From the NCBI GenBank assembly GCA_017465155.1, contig JAFTWV010000039.1:1-44934 (forward strand): 44,934 nucleotides of DNA. The letters run 5' to 3'. The notes beneath the pieces are model-generated. The model searched no databases. It saw only the letters and a list, made by a program, of their open reading frames with translations, and was not told where the DNA came from. Positions 1-8,763 of the stretch are shown here, piece after piece. Each line of letters starts with the position of its first letter. The stretch's first letter is position 1. The DNA comes from Clostridia bacterium. GTDB taxonomy: Bacteria > Bacillota > Clostridia > Christensenellales > Aristaeellaceae. Both the position numbers and the translations under genes were made by a program.

Positions 1-222
1 AAAAAGCTTCACGGGAGGTGTCGGAGGGCCCGCAGGCCCTCTGACTGTAATCGTATCGCGGGGCTTTGCCGCGCGGGCGGGGCGGTTTCGGCATCAGCCG
101 AAACCATTCCTTACATTTGTCACGGCCGTCAGCCTTGGCTGACAGTGAAAAATGCCCGTTTCCGCAGAAGCGGAACCTCTTCTCCTTCTCGAAAAAGTGG
201 CGCAGCCACTTTTTCGACACGT
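1..222 (+). repeat. Dispersed hairpin-rich repeat, copy 1 (cut by left edge)
   Basis: Nearly identical, in the same orientation, to 12750-12970. It contains a series of inverted repeats in fixed order: GAGGGCC/GGCCCTC at 24-41, GGTTTCGGC/GCCGAAACC at 84-105, GTCAGCC/GGCTGAC at 128-143 (with longer outer arms), CCGTTTC/GAAGCGG at 157-174, and an 11-bp arm GAAAAAGTGGC at 191-215. Loops differ between the copies while arms are kept; one arm pair has a T-G wobble here where copy 2 has C-G. No convincing protein is encoded. It may be a MITE/REP-like element or a structured RNA; the sequence does not decide which. The left end lies outside the window or very close to its edge. Confidence 0.8.
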
Positions 223-224
223 TG

Positions 225-262
225 AGCGCCCTGACCGGATGATATAACCCGGTCAGGGCGCT
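225..262 (-). terminator. Strong hairpin just after the stop of the GGDEF/EAL gene
   Basis: A perfect 14-bp stem (arm AGCGCCCTGACCGG) with a 10-nt loop lies three bases beyond the stop codon of the minus-strand gene at 266. No clear T-run follows on the minus strand, so this may be a factor-assisted terminator or an mRNA-protecting hairpin. The core CTGACC...GGTCAG is shared with the palindromes flanking repeat copy 2, so it may instead belong to the repeat. Confidence 0.45.
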
Positions 263-265
263 GCG

Positions 266-3200
266 TCATTTGAGAAGCTCATCGTAGAACATCATGTGGC
301 CGCTGCCCTGCTGTTTAGCGGCGTACAGCGCCTGATCCGCAGCGGCATACAGATCTGTGCGGCGGACAAAGTCAGCAGGATAGATGGATGCACCCAGAGA
401 ACAGGATACCAGTTCGCCGTGATCATCAATGACGATGCGGCCTGCCTGCTCAAGAATCTGCTCGGCGATATGGCGCATCTCTGCCCGGGAGGACAGATTC
501 GGTACAAGCACGCCGAACTCGTCGCCGCCAAGACGCCCGATGAGCGCCCGGTCGCCGCATACACTGGTCAGTACATCAGCAAAGGCGGTCAGCACCTTGT
601 CGCCGAAGGGATGGCCGTAGAGGTCGTTGAGGTTCTTGAAGCTATCCAGATCAAGGGTCATGAACACCCCCTGCGCTGGGCTGCCCTCGCTGGTTTCCAG
701 CGCGGCTTCAACCAGATGGCGGAAGGTGGTGCGGTTGAGCAGTCCGGTCAAGCCGTCGGTTTGTGCCTGACGCATGGCGGTCTGCAGCAGCAGCTGGTTA
801 TGCACTCTGTGCCGGATCAGCTCGGGGAAGAAGGGCGTATAGATGAAGTCGTTTGCGCCGCAGTCCAGCGCACGACGGGTGACGCTTTCATCGCTTCCGA
901 TGGGCAGGAGCATCAGCACCAGCATTTCGCCCGTTTCGGGCTTGTTGCGCAGGACGTGCAGCAGCTCGAAGCCGCTCATGCCGGGCATATCTGTGTCCAG
1001 CAGCATGCAATCCGGCGCGAGGCCTGTCTGTAGGAGTGAAAGCGCCATTTCGCCGGAGTCTGCTTCGATGTAATCATAGCGATCACCCAGAATCTCCCGC
1101 AGCCGGTTGCGGCGTACCTCCTTATCATCCACCAGCAGGATCAGCTGACGGGCAGCAGTCATGATGGTACGATCGGGCTGAACGGTGACCGTGTTGGTCC
1201 GGCGTTCATCAGAGACGCTGATGTTCCCTGCGTGCAGCAGCGCCTCGAAGGCGGCGGCGTCCACAGGCTTGGAATAGCGGTAGCCCTGCGCATGGGTGCA
1301 GCCGACGGATTTGAGGAAGTCGCTCTGCTGTACGGTCTCCACGCCCTCGGCGATGACGGACAGGTTCAGCCACTTGCTCATGTTGACCACCGATCGGATA
1401 ATCGAGGCGCTGCGACCAAATTCGTCGCCGGAGGAGAGGAAACGCATGTCCAGCTTCAGCACATCCACAGGCACGTCCTTGAGGAGGTTCAAGGATGAAT
1501 AACCGGAGCCGAAGTCGTCCATTTCGATGGTGAAGCCAGCCTCCTGCAGGGCGCGCATGGTGCGGATCAGCTGATCGGGATCCTGCATGTAGGCGCTCTC
1601 TGTGATCTCCAGACGGATCAGGGCAGGCGGCAGGCCGTAGCGGGCCACAAGCTCAGGCAGCAGCGTGGGCAGGTCAAGGTCGCGCACATCCAGCCGCGAG
1701 GCGTTGATGGACAGGGCGATGGGCGGGTTACCCCCGTCCAGCCAGTGCCGCAGCCATTTGCAGCTGACCTCCCAGATGTACAGATCCATCTCGGTGATAA
1801 AGCCGTTCTTTTCGAAGATCGGGACGAACTGACCGGGGGAGATGGAGCCCTTCTCCTCGCTGAGCCAGCGTACCAACACCTCTGCGCCGGTAATCTGCCC
1901 GGTGTACAGGTGGTACTGGGGCTGGAAGTAGGGAACGAATTCGCCTCGCAGCAGCGCCGGACGCATGTTTGCTGTGACCCACTGCTCATCCAGCAGGGTC
2001 TGGCGAAGCTCCTGTGTGTAATGACCGACGCGTGGCGGATACAGGTGCTTGACGGTCAGCATAGCGGCCATGGCACGGTCACACATGATGGTGATGGACT
2101 GATCCCGGTCGGTAATATCGTATACACCGAAGCAGGGCGTCAGGTCGTATCCATTTGTCTGCTCCCGCAGCCACAGCGTTTGCTCATCGCTTAGCGCGTC
2201 CACGTCCACCTCGACCGGCATGCACATGACGAAATGGTCGTTGAACAGGCGGCCATAGGTGACCAGGGGCGTTGCAAGCTGCTTGATCCTGTCGGCAATT
2301 CCCTTCAGAATCCGTTGCCCGGCTTCCTCGCCAAAAAGGTCGTTGTAAATTTTGAAGCGGTTGATATCCACACGGACGATCTTGAACATCCGGTTGGGGT
2401 AGGTATCCAGCAGACGGCGCGTGGCAATCTCGAAGCCATTGAAGTTATACAGCTTTGTCAGCGTGTCATGGGTGGCGAGAAAGCGCAGCTCTTCGCGGTG
2501 ACGGTTGTCGGTTTCCCGCTGCTGCTCCAGATGCTGACGCTGCTGCATCTCGCGATCAAGGGCTGCGCGGCTGGCGGCCATGCGCTGGCGATGGATGCGC
2601 GTGCTGATGTAGATGCTGATGAGCAGCGTTACAATGGCCGCGCCCAGTACCAGCACGATGCTCAGCGGCTGACGGAATGCATAGAACACGTCGGAGAAGG
2701 TCAGCTGATAAGGCGTACGGACCGTATGACGGATGATGGAATCATCCTGCTCTGTTTCCGTGAGCGTCGCAACGGTCTTCTCAAGCGCGGATATGAGCAG
2801 CGGATCGGCATCGCTGCGCAGGCCGATACTGATGGAGAACTCTTCGCTATAAAAGGGATATACCGTCAAGTCGTTGTAGCGCGGACGTTCCAGCAGCTTT
2901 TGCAGGGACAGCTCTGTTGCGAGGGCTGCAGATACGCTGCCGTCCAGCACGGCCTGCAGCGCCTCCTCAAGAGAGGGACAGGCGTTCAGGCTGCAGGCAT
3001 CCAGCGAGGACTGTGCGATCTGCATCAGCAGCGGCGAATCGCTCTCAAGCGCGACGCTCATGCCCGTGATACCCTTGATGTTGGCGCTTGCAAGGCCCGT
3101 CATGCTCAGGTTTGCGGTGAGCAGCGGCAGCGTGCGGATACTATCAGGAACAGAAACGTCCGCGTTTGTCTGCAGCGGCACGATGATATCGTAAGCTCCG

Positions 3201-4165
3201 CTTTGCAGGCCGTCTGTAAGCTCACAGACGCTGCTGACCGGCTGGATGTCGAAGACTACGCCGGTGCGATCAGAGATATACCCCAGCATGTCAATGGAGA
3301 TACCCGCAGGCGATCCGTCCTGATCAGTATAGGCGTAGACGGGCATAGCGTTCAGCACGCCGACCTTCAGGGATTCCAGGTTGCTGAGATAATTCAGCTC
3401 TGCACGGGTCAGATTCAGCGAAACGAGGGTATCGCTGTAATGCTTTTCCCACCATGTCAGCATGCAGAAGGGATCGTTGGCGTACATCTGCTCCTGTGCC
3501 TGATTCAGCACCTCCAGCAGGTCGGGGCGGGTCGGCGTGACGGCCATGTACAGGTCCGTCGAGCCGAAGCGGGCAATGTCCTTGGTTGTTTCGTCACGGC
3601 GGATGTTGAGCATCAGCAGCGCGTCGACACTGCCGTCTGTGAGCGCGTCCATGCATTCGTCATGCGTGGGGTAGAGTACAGTTTCAAGCTGATAGCCGAT
3701 AGCTGTCTCCATGCGTTCCAGCTCATGCGCGTAGTCCGAGCCGGCGAGCATGCCTACACGCATTCCATGGAAGGCCTCGTAGTCCTGGAATGCATAACGG
3801 TCATCGTCGCTGCGGCAAACCAGCACGCATACGGCAGAGCCCATCGATTTTGCGCCGTACAGCGCCTCGGAGGAGAAGCTGCTGCTGCGGCCGGGGATCA
3901 GGTCAATCCGACCGTCCAGCAGCTGCTCGCGGGCTTCATCCAGCGTCAGGGGAACATACTCGTAGGTCCAGCCGCTGTACTGTGCCAGCGCGGCAAGATA
4001 GTCCATGGCCAGTCCGACGGGCTTTCCGTTGTCATCGAGGGCGCTGTATCGGGGATAATCCAGCACGGCCACGCGCAGCGGCTCCGGTGCGGCGGCATTT
4101 TCCTGCGCGGCGGCAGTGCAGGTCAGGCACAGTGCCAGCAGCAGGGTGATCAGGCGTTTCAACAT
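266..4165 (-). CDS. Membrane c-di-GMP enzyme: 2 x SBP_bac_3, degenerate GGDEF, EAL, receiver, GGDEF
   Basis: A 1299-residue protein. In order: signal peptide (about 1-20), two periplasmic solute-binding domains of the amino-acid (SBP_bac_3) type (about 30-245 and 265-480), a membrane helix (about 501-523), a coiled coil, a degenerate GGDEF domain (about 565-700; the signature reads LFNDHF, so probably not catalytic), an EAL phosphodiesterase domain (about 735-975; EVLVRW, DDFGSGYSS and AEGVET present), a receiver domain (about 1007-1125; acceptor Asp in LLDTDMPGM, but the usual Lys is Thr in YTPF) and a C-terminal GGDEF domain with an intact GGDEF signature (about 1213). It should bind a small extracellular ligand and make and/or break cyclic di-GMP. 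It has its own promoter and is monocistronic. The domain calls are firm; the ligand and net activity are unknown. The ribosome binding site (AGGTAA) is weak. Confidence 0.9.
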   Translation of the reverse strand: MLKRLITLLLALCLTCTAAAQENAAAPEPLRVAVLDYPRYSALDDNGKPVGLAMDYLAALAQYSGWTYEYVPLTLDEAREQLLDGRIDLIPGRSSSFSSEALYGAKSMGSAVCVLVCRSDDDRYAFQDYEAFHGMRVGMLAGSDYAHELERMETAIGYQLETVLYPTHDECMDALTDGSVDALLMLNIRRDETTKDIARFGSTDLYMAVTPTRPDLLEVLNQAQEQMYANDPFCMLTWWEKHYSDTLVSLNLTRAELNYLSNLESLKVGVLNAMPVYAYTDQDGSPAGISIDMLGYISDRTGVVFDIQPVSSVCELTDGLQSGAYDIIVPLQTNADVSVPDSIRTLPLLTANLSMTGLASANIKGITGMSVALESDSPLLMQIAQSSLDACSLNACPSLEEALQAVLDGSVSAALATELSLQKLLERPRYNDLTVYPFYSEEFSISIGLRSDADPLLISALEKTVATLTETEQDDSIIRHTVRTPYQLTFSDVFYAFRQPLSIVLVLGAAIVTLLISIYISTRIHRQRMAASRAALDREMQQRQHLEQQRETDNRHREELRFLATHDTLTKLYNFNGFEIATRRLLDTYPNRMFKIVRVDINRFKIYNDLFGEEAGQRILKGIADRIKQLATPLVTYGRLFNDHFVMCMPVEVDVDALSDEQTLWLREQTNGYDLTPCFGVYDITDRDQSITIMCDRAMAAMLTVKHLYPPRVGHYTQELRQTLLDEQWVTANMRPALLRGEFVPYFQPQYHLYTGQITGAEVLVRWLSEEKGSISPGQFVPIFEKNGFITEMDLYIWEVSCKWLRHWLDGGNPPIALSINASRLDVRDLDLPTLLPELVARYGLPPALIRLEITESAYMQDPDQLIRTMRALQEAGFTIEMDDFGSGYSSLNLLKDVPVDVLKLDMRFLSSGDEFGRSASIIRSVVNMSKWLNLSVIAEGVETVQQSDFLKSVGCTHAQGYRYSKPVDAAAFEALLHAGNISVSDERRTNTVTVQPDRTIMTAARQLILLVDDKEVRRNRLREILGDRYDYIEADSGEMALSLLQTGLAPDCMLLDTDMPGMSGFELLHVLRNKPETGEMLVLMLLPIGSDESVTRRALDCGANDFIYTPFFPELIRHRVHNQLLLQTAMRQAQTDGLTGLLNRTTFRHLVEAALETSEGSPAQGVFMTLDLDSFKNLNDLYGHPFGDKVLTAFADVLTSVCGDRALIGRLGGDEFGVLVPNLSSRAEMRHIAEQILEQAGRIVIDDHGELVSCSLGASIYPADFVRRTDLYAAADQALYAAKQQGSGHMMFYDELLK

Positions 4166-4238
4166 GGTTGTTACCTGCTTTCATCAGCATGTATATATGT
4201 CAATGGAGGATCACGCATGAGCATAAATAACCAGCATG

Positions 4239-4267
4239 ATTATATCACAGGTATAACGCCGTGTAAA
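4239..4267 (-). promoter_or_regulatory. Sigma-A-type promoter for the SBP/GGDEF/EAL gene
   Basis: On the minus strand a TTTACA -35 box (4262-4267) and a TATAAT -10 box (4239-4244) are separated by exactly 17 bases. It points toward the gene starting at 4165, giving a leader of about 65-70 nt. It starts only a few bases past the terminator of the upstream htrA-like gene. Confidence 0.7.
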
Positions 4268-4271
4268 CATG

Positions 4272-4302
4272 AAAAACCGGGCTTTCATGACTGAAAGCCC
4301 GG
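4272..4302 (-). terminator. Rho-independent terminator of the htrA-like gene
   Basis: A perfect 11-bp stem (arm CCGGGCTTTCA) with a 4-base loop, followed on the minus strand by a T-run (4272-4276). It lies about 40 bases after the stop of the gene at 4344. Confidence 0.85.
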
Positions 4303-4343
4303 CTGGAGCTCCTGACTGGTTGATATGCCGGTTGCGCAGCGCG

Positions 4344-5648
4344 TTACTGCTTGACGCCGTCGATGACGGCAAGGGTAACCTCCAGATCGACATATTCTCC
4401 GTCGGGAGCATTGTCGTTGCCGGAGATATTCAGGATGCCGGGGGCGCGGTAAACCTTGATCTGCAGGGTGTCGCCGGCCTTGTGTCCGCTGATGACGCTC
4501 TGCAGCTGGCTGGTGGAGGTGATGACCGTGCCGTCCACATCGACGATGATGTCGCCAGCCTGCATGCCGCCGATTTCAGCGGGGGAGCCTGCCTCAACCT
4601 CTGTGATGAACACGCCGTCGGGAATCTGCCCCTGCATGGCGGCACGGGTGCTGGTGTTCACATCAGCGATGGTCACGCCCAGACGGGGACGGCCGATCAT
4701 GTCGGAATTGGCGGTGTTGCTGTTGTCGGACTTGGTGGTTTCGGGTGCTACGGCGGTAATCCGGCCGGAGAGCACGTCGTCAATCAGAGGCTTGACGGCA
4801 TTGATCGGGATGCACATGCCAATGCCCTCCACCGTGGAGCCGGAATAATAGCTGCCGGAGTACTTCAGGGTCGGGATGCCCATCAGCTCGCCGGTTACGG
4901 AAAACATGCCGCCGCCGGAGTTGCCGGAGTTGATGGCTGCGTCGACCTGAATCATGGCGTTGGAGATGGTTTCGCGGCGGCCGTACTTATCGTAGGTTTC
5001 AGATTCCACGGCACGGTTCAGCGCGGAAACGATGCCCGCAGTGGTCGTTTTGGTGAAGCCAAGAGGATTGCCGATGCAGATGGCCCAGTCGCCGACCATC
5101 AGCTTGTCGCTGTCGCCCAGGGAAACGGCGGGCAGCGTGCAGTCGGGGGCGTAGATGATGGCGGCATCGAGATTCTCATCATAGGCGACGAGGGAGGCGG
5201 CATACTCGGAGGTCTCGCCGGATTCGTCCGTTACGGTGACCTTCAGGGAGGATGCATCCTCAACCACATGATAATTCGTCAGCACGAAGCCCTCGCCGAT
5301 GACCACGCCCGAGCCGGTCGAAGCCAGCTCCTCGCGGGTTTCAGGCTCCTGATCATTACGGCCGTTGCCATAGCCGTAGCCATAGCCAAAGCCGAAGTAG
5401 AAGCTGCCATAGCCATTGCCGTAATTGCCATAGGTGACCTTCTGGTAATTGCTCACGCCAACCACGCTGTCACGCACGGCAGCGATGGCGGCAGTGAAGG
5501 GGCTGGTATGGATAACCGTCTGCACATTGGCAGCGTTCTCTTCCGCTGCGGCGGTGAAATCAAGGGAGAGGGTCATGGCAGAGCCGATCATGACGCAGGC
5601 AAGCGCCAGCGCAAGACAGCCCACCATGCGGCGAATGCGAGTGCTCAT
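4344..5648 (-). CDS. HtrA/DegP-like trypsin-type serine protease with PDZ domain
   Basis: 434 residues with the start chosen at 5648, because AGGAGG lies 9 bases upstream and a short N-terminal membrane anchor (about 6-30) follows directly. The trypsin-like domain carries a visible triad: His127 (TNYHVV), Asp161 (ENLDAA) and Ser244 (NSGNSGG). One PDZ domain covers about 321-430. Such proteases degrade or refold misfolded proteins outside the membrane. Between the anchor and the protease domain, about residues 72-98 form a low-complexity Gly/Tyr/Asn/Phe tract, unusual for the family. The gene has its own promoter and terminator. It lies just downstream of the GerMN two-component operon, which may also sense envelope state. 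The family call is firm; the substrate is unknown. Confidence 0.93.
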   Translation of the reverse strand: MSTRIRRMVGCLALALACVMIGSAMTLSLDFTAAAEENAANVQTVIHTSPFTAAIAAVRDSVVGVSNYQKVTYGNYGNGYGSFYFGFGYGYGYGNGRNDQEPETREELASTGSGVVIGEGFVLTNYHVVEDASSLKVTVTDESGETSEYAASLVAYDENLDAAIIYAPDCTLPAVSLGDSDKLMVGDWAICIGNPLGFTKTTTAGIVSALNRAVESETYDKYGRRETISNAMIQVDAAINSGNSGGGMFSVTGELMGIPTLKYSGSYYSGSTVEGIGMCIPINAVKPLIDDVLSGRITAVAPETTKSDNSNTANSDMIGRPRLGVTIADVNTSTRAAMQGQIPDGVFITEVEAGSPAEIGGMQAGDIIVDVDGTVITSTSQLQSVISGHKAGDTLQIKVYRAPGILNISGNDNAPDGEYVDLEVTLAVIDGVKQ

Positions 5649-5707
5649 CAATAAGTACCTCCTTGGATGGATCGATTGGGTGATACAGCCTTTGCTCTTC
5701 AGCTGTA

Positions 5708-5735
5708 AGTATATTATATACGATGTTTTTGTCAC
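5708..5735 (-). promoter_or_regulatory. Promoter for the htrA-like gene
   Basis: Minus-strand GTGACA (5730-5735) and TATACT (5708-5713) with a 16-base spacer, about 60 bases upstream of the start codon. An overlapping TATAAT is also present but has no well-spaced -35. Confidence 0.55.
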
Positions 5736-5785
5736 GATCATGAACAAGCTATGAATATTTGCACGAAATCAGTGAACAATGCTGA

Positions 5786-7249
5786 CTATTTTTCGATCAG
5801 TGCACAAACAAGCACAAGGATTGCGCTGCACAGGAGGACAAGGAAGGCCGGAAGCAGCGGAAGGCCGAAAAGGAGCCCATGTGCCAGCAGCAGTGCAGCT
5901 GCCGCCGCTGCCATGGGGATCCATTGCCGCCGCTGCGGAGGCTGATCCCAGATGTGGAGCTTCCCGCAGAGCGCACAGCTCAGCAGCAGGCAGAGCAGCG
6001 TTCCTGCCGGCAGCGCAGCATTCGGTACAGCAGCGCTCAGAAACAGCCGCAGGAGCAGGCAGCCTGCCAGCGTGACGGCTGCCGTCCCCCTGTGTAAGGG
6101 AGCAAGCTTCTCCGGGACACCGAAGAACCATGCGCCGCATAGCAGCATTGCCGTTACTGCCACAGCAGAAAAGGCGTTGCCTGCAAGGATGCACCACATC
6201 AGTGCCAGCGCCAGCAATCGGGTGAAGGAGGTCAGCGTGTTTTCTGCCCGACGGAATTGCTCGCGCATGCGCTGGATGGGTTCTCCCAGAGGATGCTCCG
6301 GCAAGGCACGGATGGTCAGCGCTGCGGGGTAGGCTGCGCTTCTTCCGGTGGACAGGTACAGATCGGCCCGGGCATGCATATCCTGTACATCAAGTGCTCT
6401 GCGCAGAGCTGGCATATCAATGGCGGAATCCTCGGGCTCGCGCAGCATGACCGTCAGCCCCATTGACTTAAGAGCTGCCAGTTCGCTTGCTGCCTCCACG
6501 CGGATATGCTCGCCGAAGCCGCAGAGTCCCAGAAAGGTCGGACGCTCGTCCCCCTCCGCAGTGGCATAGGCAATCACGCGGCAGCCGCTTTGCGCGATGT
6601 AGGCGGCAGCATCCTGAATGCGCCTGCGGTCATCGGCAGTCATGGGGCGAACGGAATCCTCCCAGATGGCGGTACAGAGCGATGCAAGATCGGCGGGCTG
6701 GGCGAGATAGTAGGTGCGTTCGCCGGGGCCGTCCTGCACGGTGACGGCGGTGTATTCCTCTGTCTGTTCCCGGTGCAGGATAGGGTTGTGGGCTTTCATG
6801 CGATCTGGCCGGATGTTCAGCCGGGTGACGGCAGCGCGGACAGCAGATGCGTCGGCTCCGGGCAGCTCGTCAGACAGCAGGGTCATAGCTGCACCCAGCA
6901 GCAGTGCGCCGGAGCCCATCCGCAGGGACAGGTCGGCTTGTGCGTTAATGGGCTGAGCAGCCGCCAGCACGCGGGTTCCCTCGTCCACAAGGTCAGCATC
7001 CACCAGTACGGTTTCGGCCAGTGCATCGGCTGGACGCGGAGGCCGCATGTACACCGTGCCGAAGGAGCCGAAACGGTACATCTTCCACACAGCATACAGT
7101 GCGGCAGCGAGCAGCGCCGGAGCAGCGAGCAGCAGCCACAGCGTCGCAGGCAGCACAGCGGCCAGCAGCGCCAGCAGCAGGCATGCAGCCAGCAGCATCA
7201 GCCAGCGCCGGGGCCGACTGAGCCAGTCGCAGAGAGTCGATAGCTTCAT
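5786..7249 (-). CDS. Membrane protein resembling an inactivated P-type ATPase
   Basis: 487 residues. Two N-terminal membrane helices (about 15-55) are followed by a soluble region (about 60-330) and four to six C-terminal helices. The soluble region reads like the cytoplasmic part of P-type cation ATPases. LAETVLVDADLVDEGT sits where these enzymes have a DKTGTLT phosphorylation motif. A nucleotide-domain-like stretch follows, with GCRVIAYATAEG and then FLGLCGFGEHIR, matching the GLRVLALA and GLVGxxDxxR positions of the family. No DKTG, TGD or GDGxND motif is present, so it should not phosphorylate or pump. This assignment is inference from pattern, not from a search. The start codon overlaps the stop of the GerMN gene (ATGA), and AGGAGGT precedes it, so translation is coupled. 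It is the last gene of the five-gene operon, possibly a regulatory or scaffold subunit. Confidence 0.6.
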   Translation of the reverse strand: MKLSTLCDWLSRPRRWLMLLAACLLLALLAAVLPATLWLLLAAPALLAAALYAVWKMYRFGSFGTVYMRPPRPADALAETVLVDADLVDEGTRVLAAAQPINAQADLSLRMGSGALLLGAAMTLLSDELPGADASAVRAAVTRLNIRPDRMKAHNPILHREQTEEYTAVTVQDGPGERTYYLAQPADLASLCTAIWEDSVRPMTADDRRRIQDAAAYIAQSGCRVIAYATAEGDERPTFLGLCGFGEHIRVEAASELAALKSMGLTVMLREPEDSAIDMPALRRALDVQDMHARADLYLSTGRSAAYPAALTIRALPEHPLGEPIQRMREQFRRAENTLTSFTRLLALALMWCILAGNAFSAVAVTAMLLCGAWFFGVPEKLAPLHRGTAAVTLAGCLLLRLFLSAAVPNAALPAGTLLCLLLSCALCGKLHIWDQPPQRRQWIPMAAAAAALLLAHGLLFGLPLLPAFLVLLCSAILVLVCALIEK

Positions 7250-8763
7250 GATGTACCTCCTGGATAGGATCGATTAAGCATGCCCGGATTATGCAGAAAT
7301 TCGCCGCTCCAGACCAAATCGGAGCCGAGATGCTCCAGGGTCTCGCCTGCAAAGTAGAAGCGTATGCGGTTCACGTGCAGGTTGTCGCACATGCTGCCCA
7401 CTATGGCATAGGCCATCAGCTGCTGATCCATTCCTGACTGACGGATGATCTCTGCATACCGCGCGGACAGGTTGATCAGCAGTGTATCGCCGTCGACGGA
7501 CAGGCCAAGGAGGTCTGCGTCGGTCAACCCGGCGGGAAGCACCTCATGACCGGCAGGTGCGGCGGCCAGGGTCAGCAGCAGCGCACGGGGATCGTTGACG
7601 CTGCGGTAGGGCAGGGCTACGGTATGGGCGTGAAGCGCACCGGATTCCAGATGATAGAGCGTGGATTGGGCCATCAGGTATCCGGCATAATCCTGACGGG
7701 TGTGAAGGCCGCCGGGAAACAGGAGTGAGCCGCGGGCAGCGTTGTGCAGGCTGGTCAGCGCGCCGTCGCCCACACGGATGCATACCTGCTGCAGAGCCGG
7801 CACGAAGGTCGTGAGCGTATTGACCATGGCGGCAAAGCAGCAGGCCGGGTCAATGCCCGCTGCGGCGATGCGGCTGCGGACGTCGCCAACAAAATGCAGC
7901 GTTACGCGTTTGCCGCCGCTGTCCAGCTCGGTGACCTCGGGAGATGAGAGCATCATAGAAGGGAGGTCCGGCATGGCTGCCACATTCGTCAGCTCGTCTG
8001 CGCCGGCGGCCAATGCGTCCAGCAGGCCCAGCACCAGCTGCTGCGGGTGCTGACCGGCAAAGGACAGTCGGCGGATTTCGGGAACGATGCCTGTGCCGTC
8101 TGTCAGCGGAAAATAGAGCGTTGCTGTGGCTGTCAGGGGCATGGCAGCAGGATTTTCGCCCACAGGCGTGCGCCGGGCAATCAGCTGCTCCCACAGCACG
8201 GGCAACTCCATACAGGTCTGGGCGGATACGGAGCCCAGCGGCAGATAGCCCGTGACGTCCATTGACACCGGTAAACCGGCTACCAGCAGGTTTACATAGC
8301 GGATGCCGTCCGTTTCGCTCAGTGTTGCTGAAATGGCCAGACAGACGGTGTAGAGGTCCTGCGTGGACAGCTGCAGAACGGAGGGCGCAAGATTCACCGT
8401 GCACACTCCGCCTGAAACCTCCACAGGGTTGGAGCCGGACAGCGCCAGCGTCACTTCTCCGCCCAGAGAACGTACCCGGCTGTTGCCGGGATGGGCCAGC
8501 AGCGCACGCAGGATGGTTTCTGCCGGATGCTGACGATGGGAAAGTGTCAGCGGCTCATAGAAGGTGAGCAGCTGCTGACCGTCCAGTGATGGAAGATACA
8601 GCGCTGCGATGCTCTGATGATTCAGCCCCACATCGCCGATCGGAGCCTCGTAAGGCTGACGGGCAGGGGGAAGCGTAGCGGATGGCTGCGCGACGGGGGT
8701 GTGCACGCAGCCGGTCAGCAGCAGCGTGCTGAGGAATAGACACAGGATGCGACGGCTGTTCAT
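7246..8763 (-). CDS. Lipoprotein with repeated GerMN domains
   Basis: 505 residues. The start at 8763 is chosen because a lipoprotein signal peptide (MNSRRILCLFLSTLLLTGC, lipobox LTGC) begins there after a good GGAGG site, and because this ATG overlaps the previous stop by four bases. After the acylated Cys, two GerMN-type alpha/beta modules are visible (about 50-190 and 220-370), and a third weaker one (about 400-490, containing LLGLSVDGDTLLINLSARY). GerMN domains occur in spore-germination GerM and in actinobacterial LpqB, partner of the sensor kinase MtrB. Here the gene sits behind a sensor kinase and a second GerMN lipoprotein, so a role as an extracytoplasmic partner of that kinase is inferred. 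Both ends overlap neighbours by four bases, implying coupled translation. Confidence 0.8.
   Translation of the reverse strand: MNSRRILCLFLSTLLLTGCVHTPVAQPSATLPPARQPYEAPIGDVGLNHQSIAALYLPSLDGQQLLTFYEPLTLSHRQHPAETILRALLAHPGNSRVRSLGGEVTLALSGSNPVEVSGGVCTVNLAPSVLQLSTQDLYTVCLAISATLSETDGIRYVNLLVAGLPVSMDVTGYLPLGSVSAQTCMELPVLWEQLIARRTPVGENPAAMPLTATATLYFPLTDGTGIVPEIRRLSFAGQHPQQLVLGLLDALAAGADELTNVAAMPDLPSMMLSSPEVTELDSGGKRVTLHFVGDVRSRIAAAGIDPACCFAAMVNTLTTFVPALQQVCIRVGDGALTSLHNAARGSLLFPGGLHTRQDYAGYLMAQSTLYHLESGALHAHTVALPYRSVNDPRALLLTLAAAPAGHEVLPAGLTDADLLGLSVDGDTLLINLSARYAEIIRQSGMDQQLMAYAIVGSMCDNLHVNRIRFYFAGETLEHLGSDLVWSGEFLHNPGMLNRSYPGGTS

Noticed and set aside
2234-4294. Long open frame on the plus strand, 686 codons
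   Set aside because: It lies antisense to the GGDEF/EAL gene, whose domains are unmistakable; the antisense translation has no domain pattern. Similar antisense frames over 12899-14893, 16788-18791, 23814-25622 and 28241-29752 were rejected for the same reason: they are by-products of GC-rich codon use.
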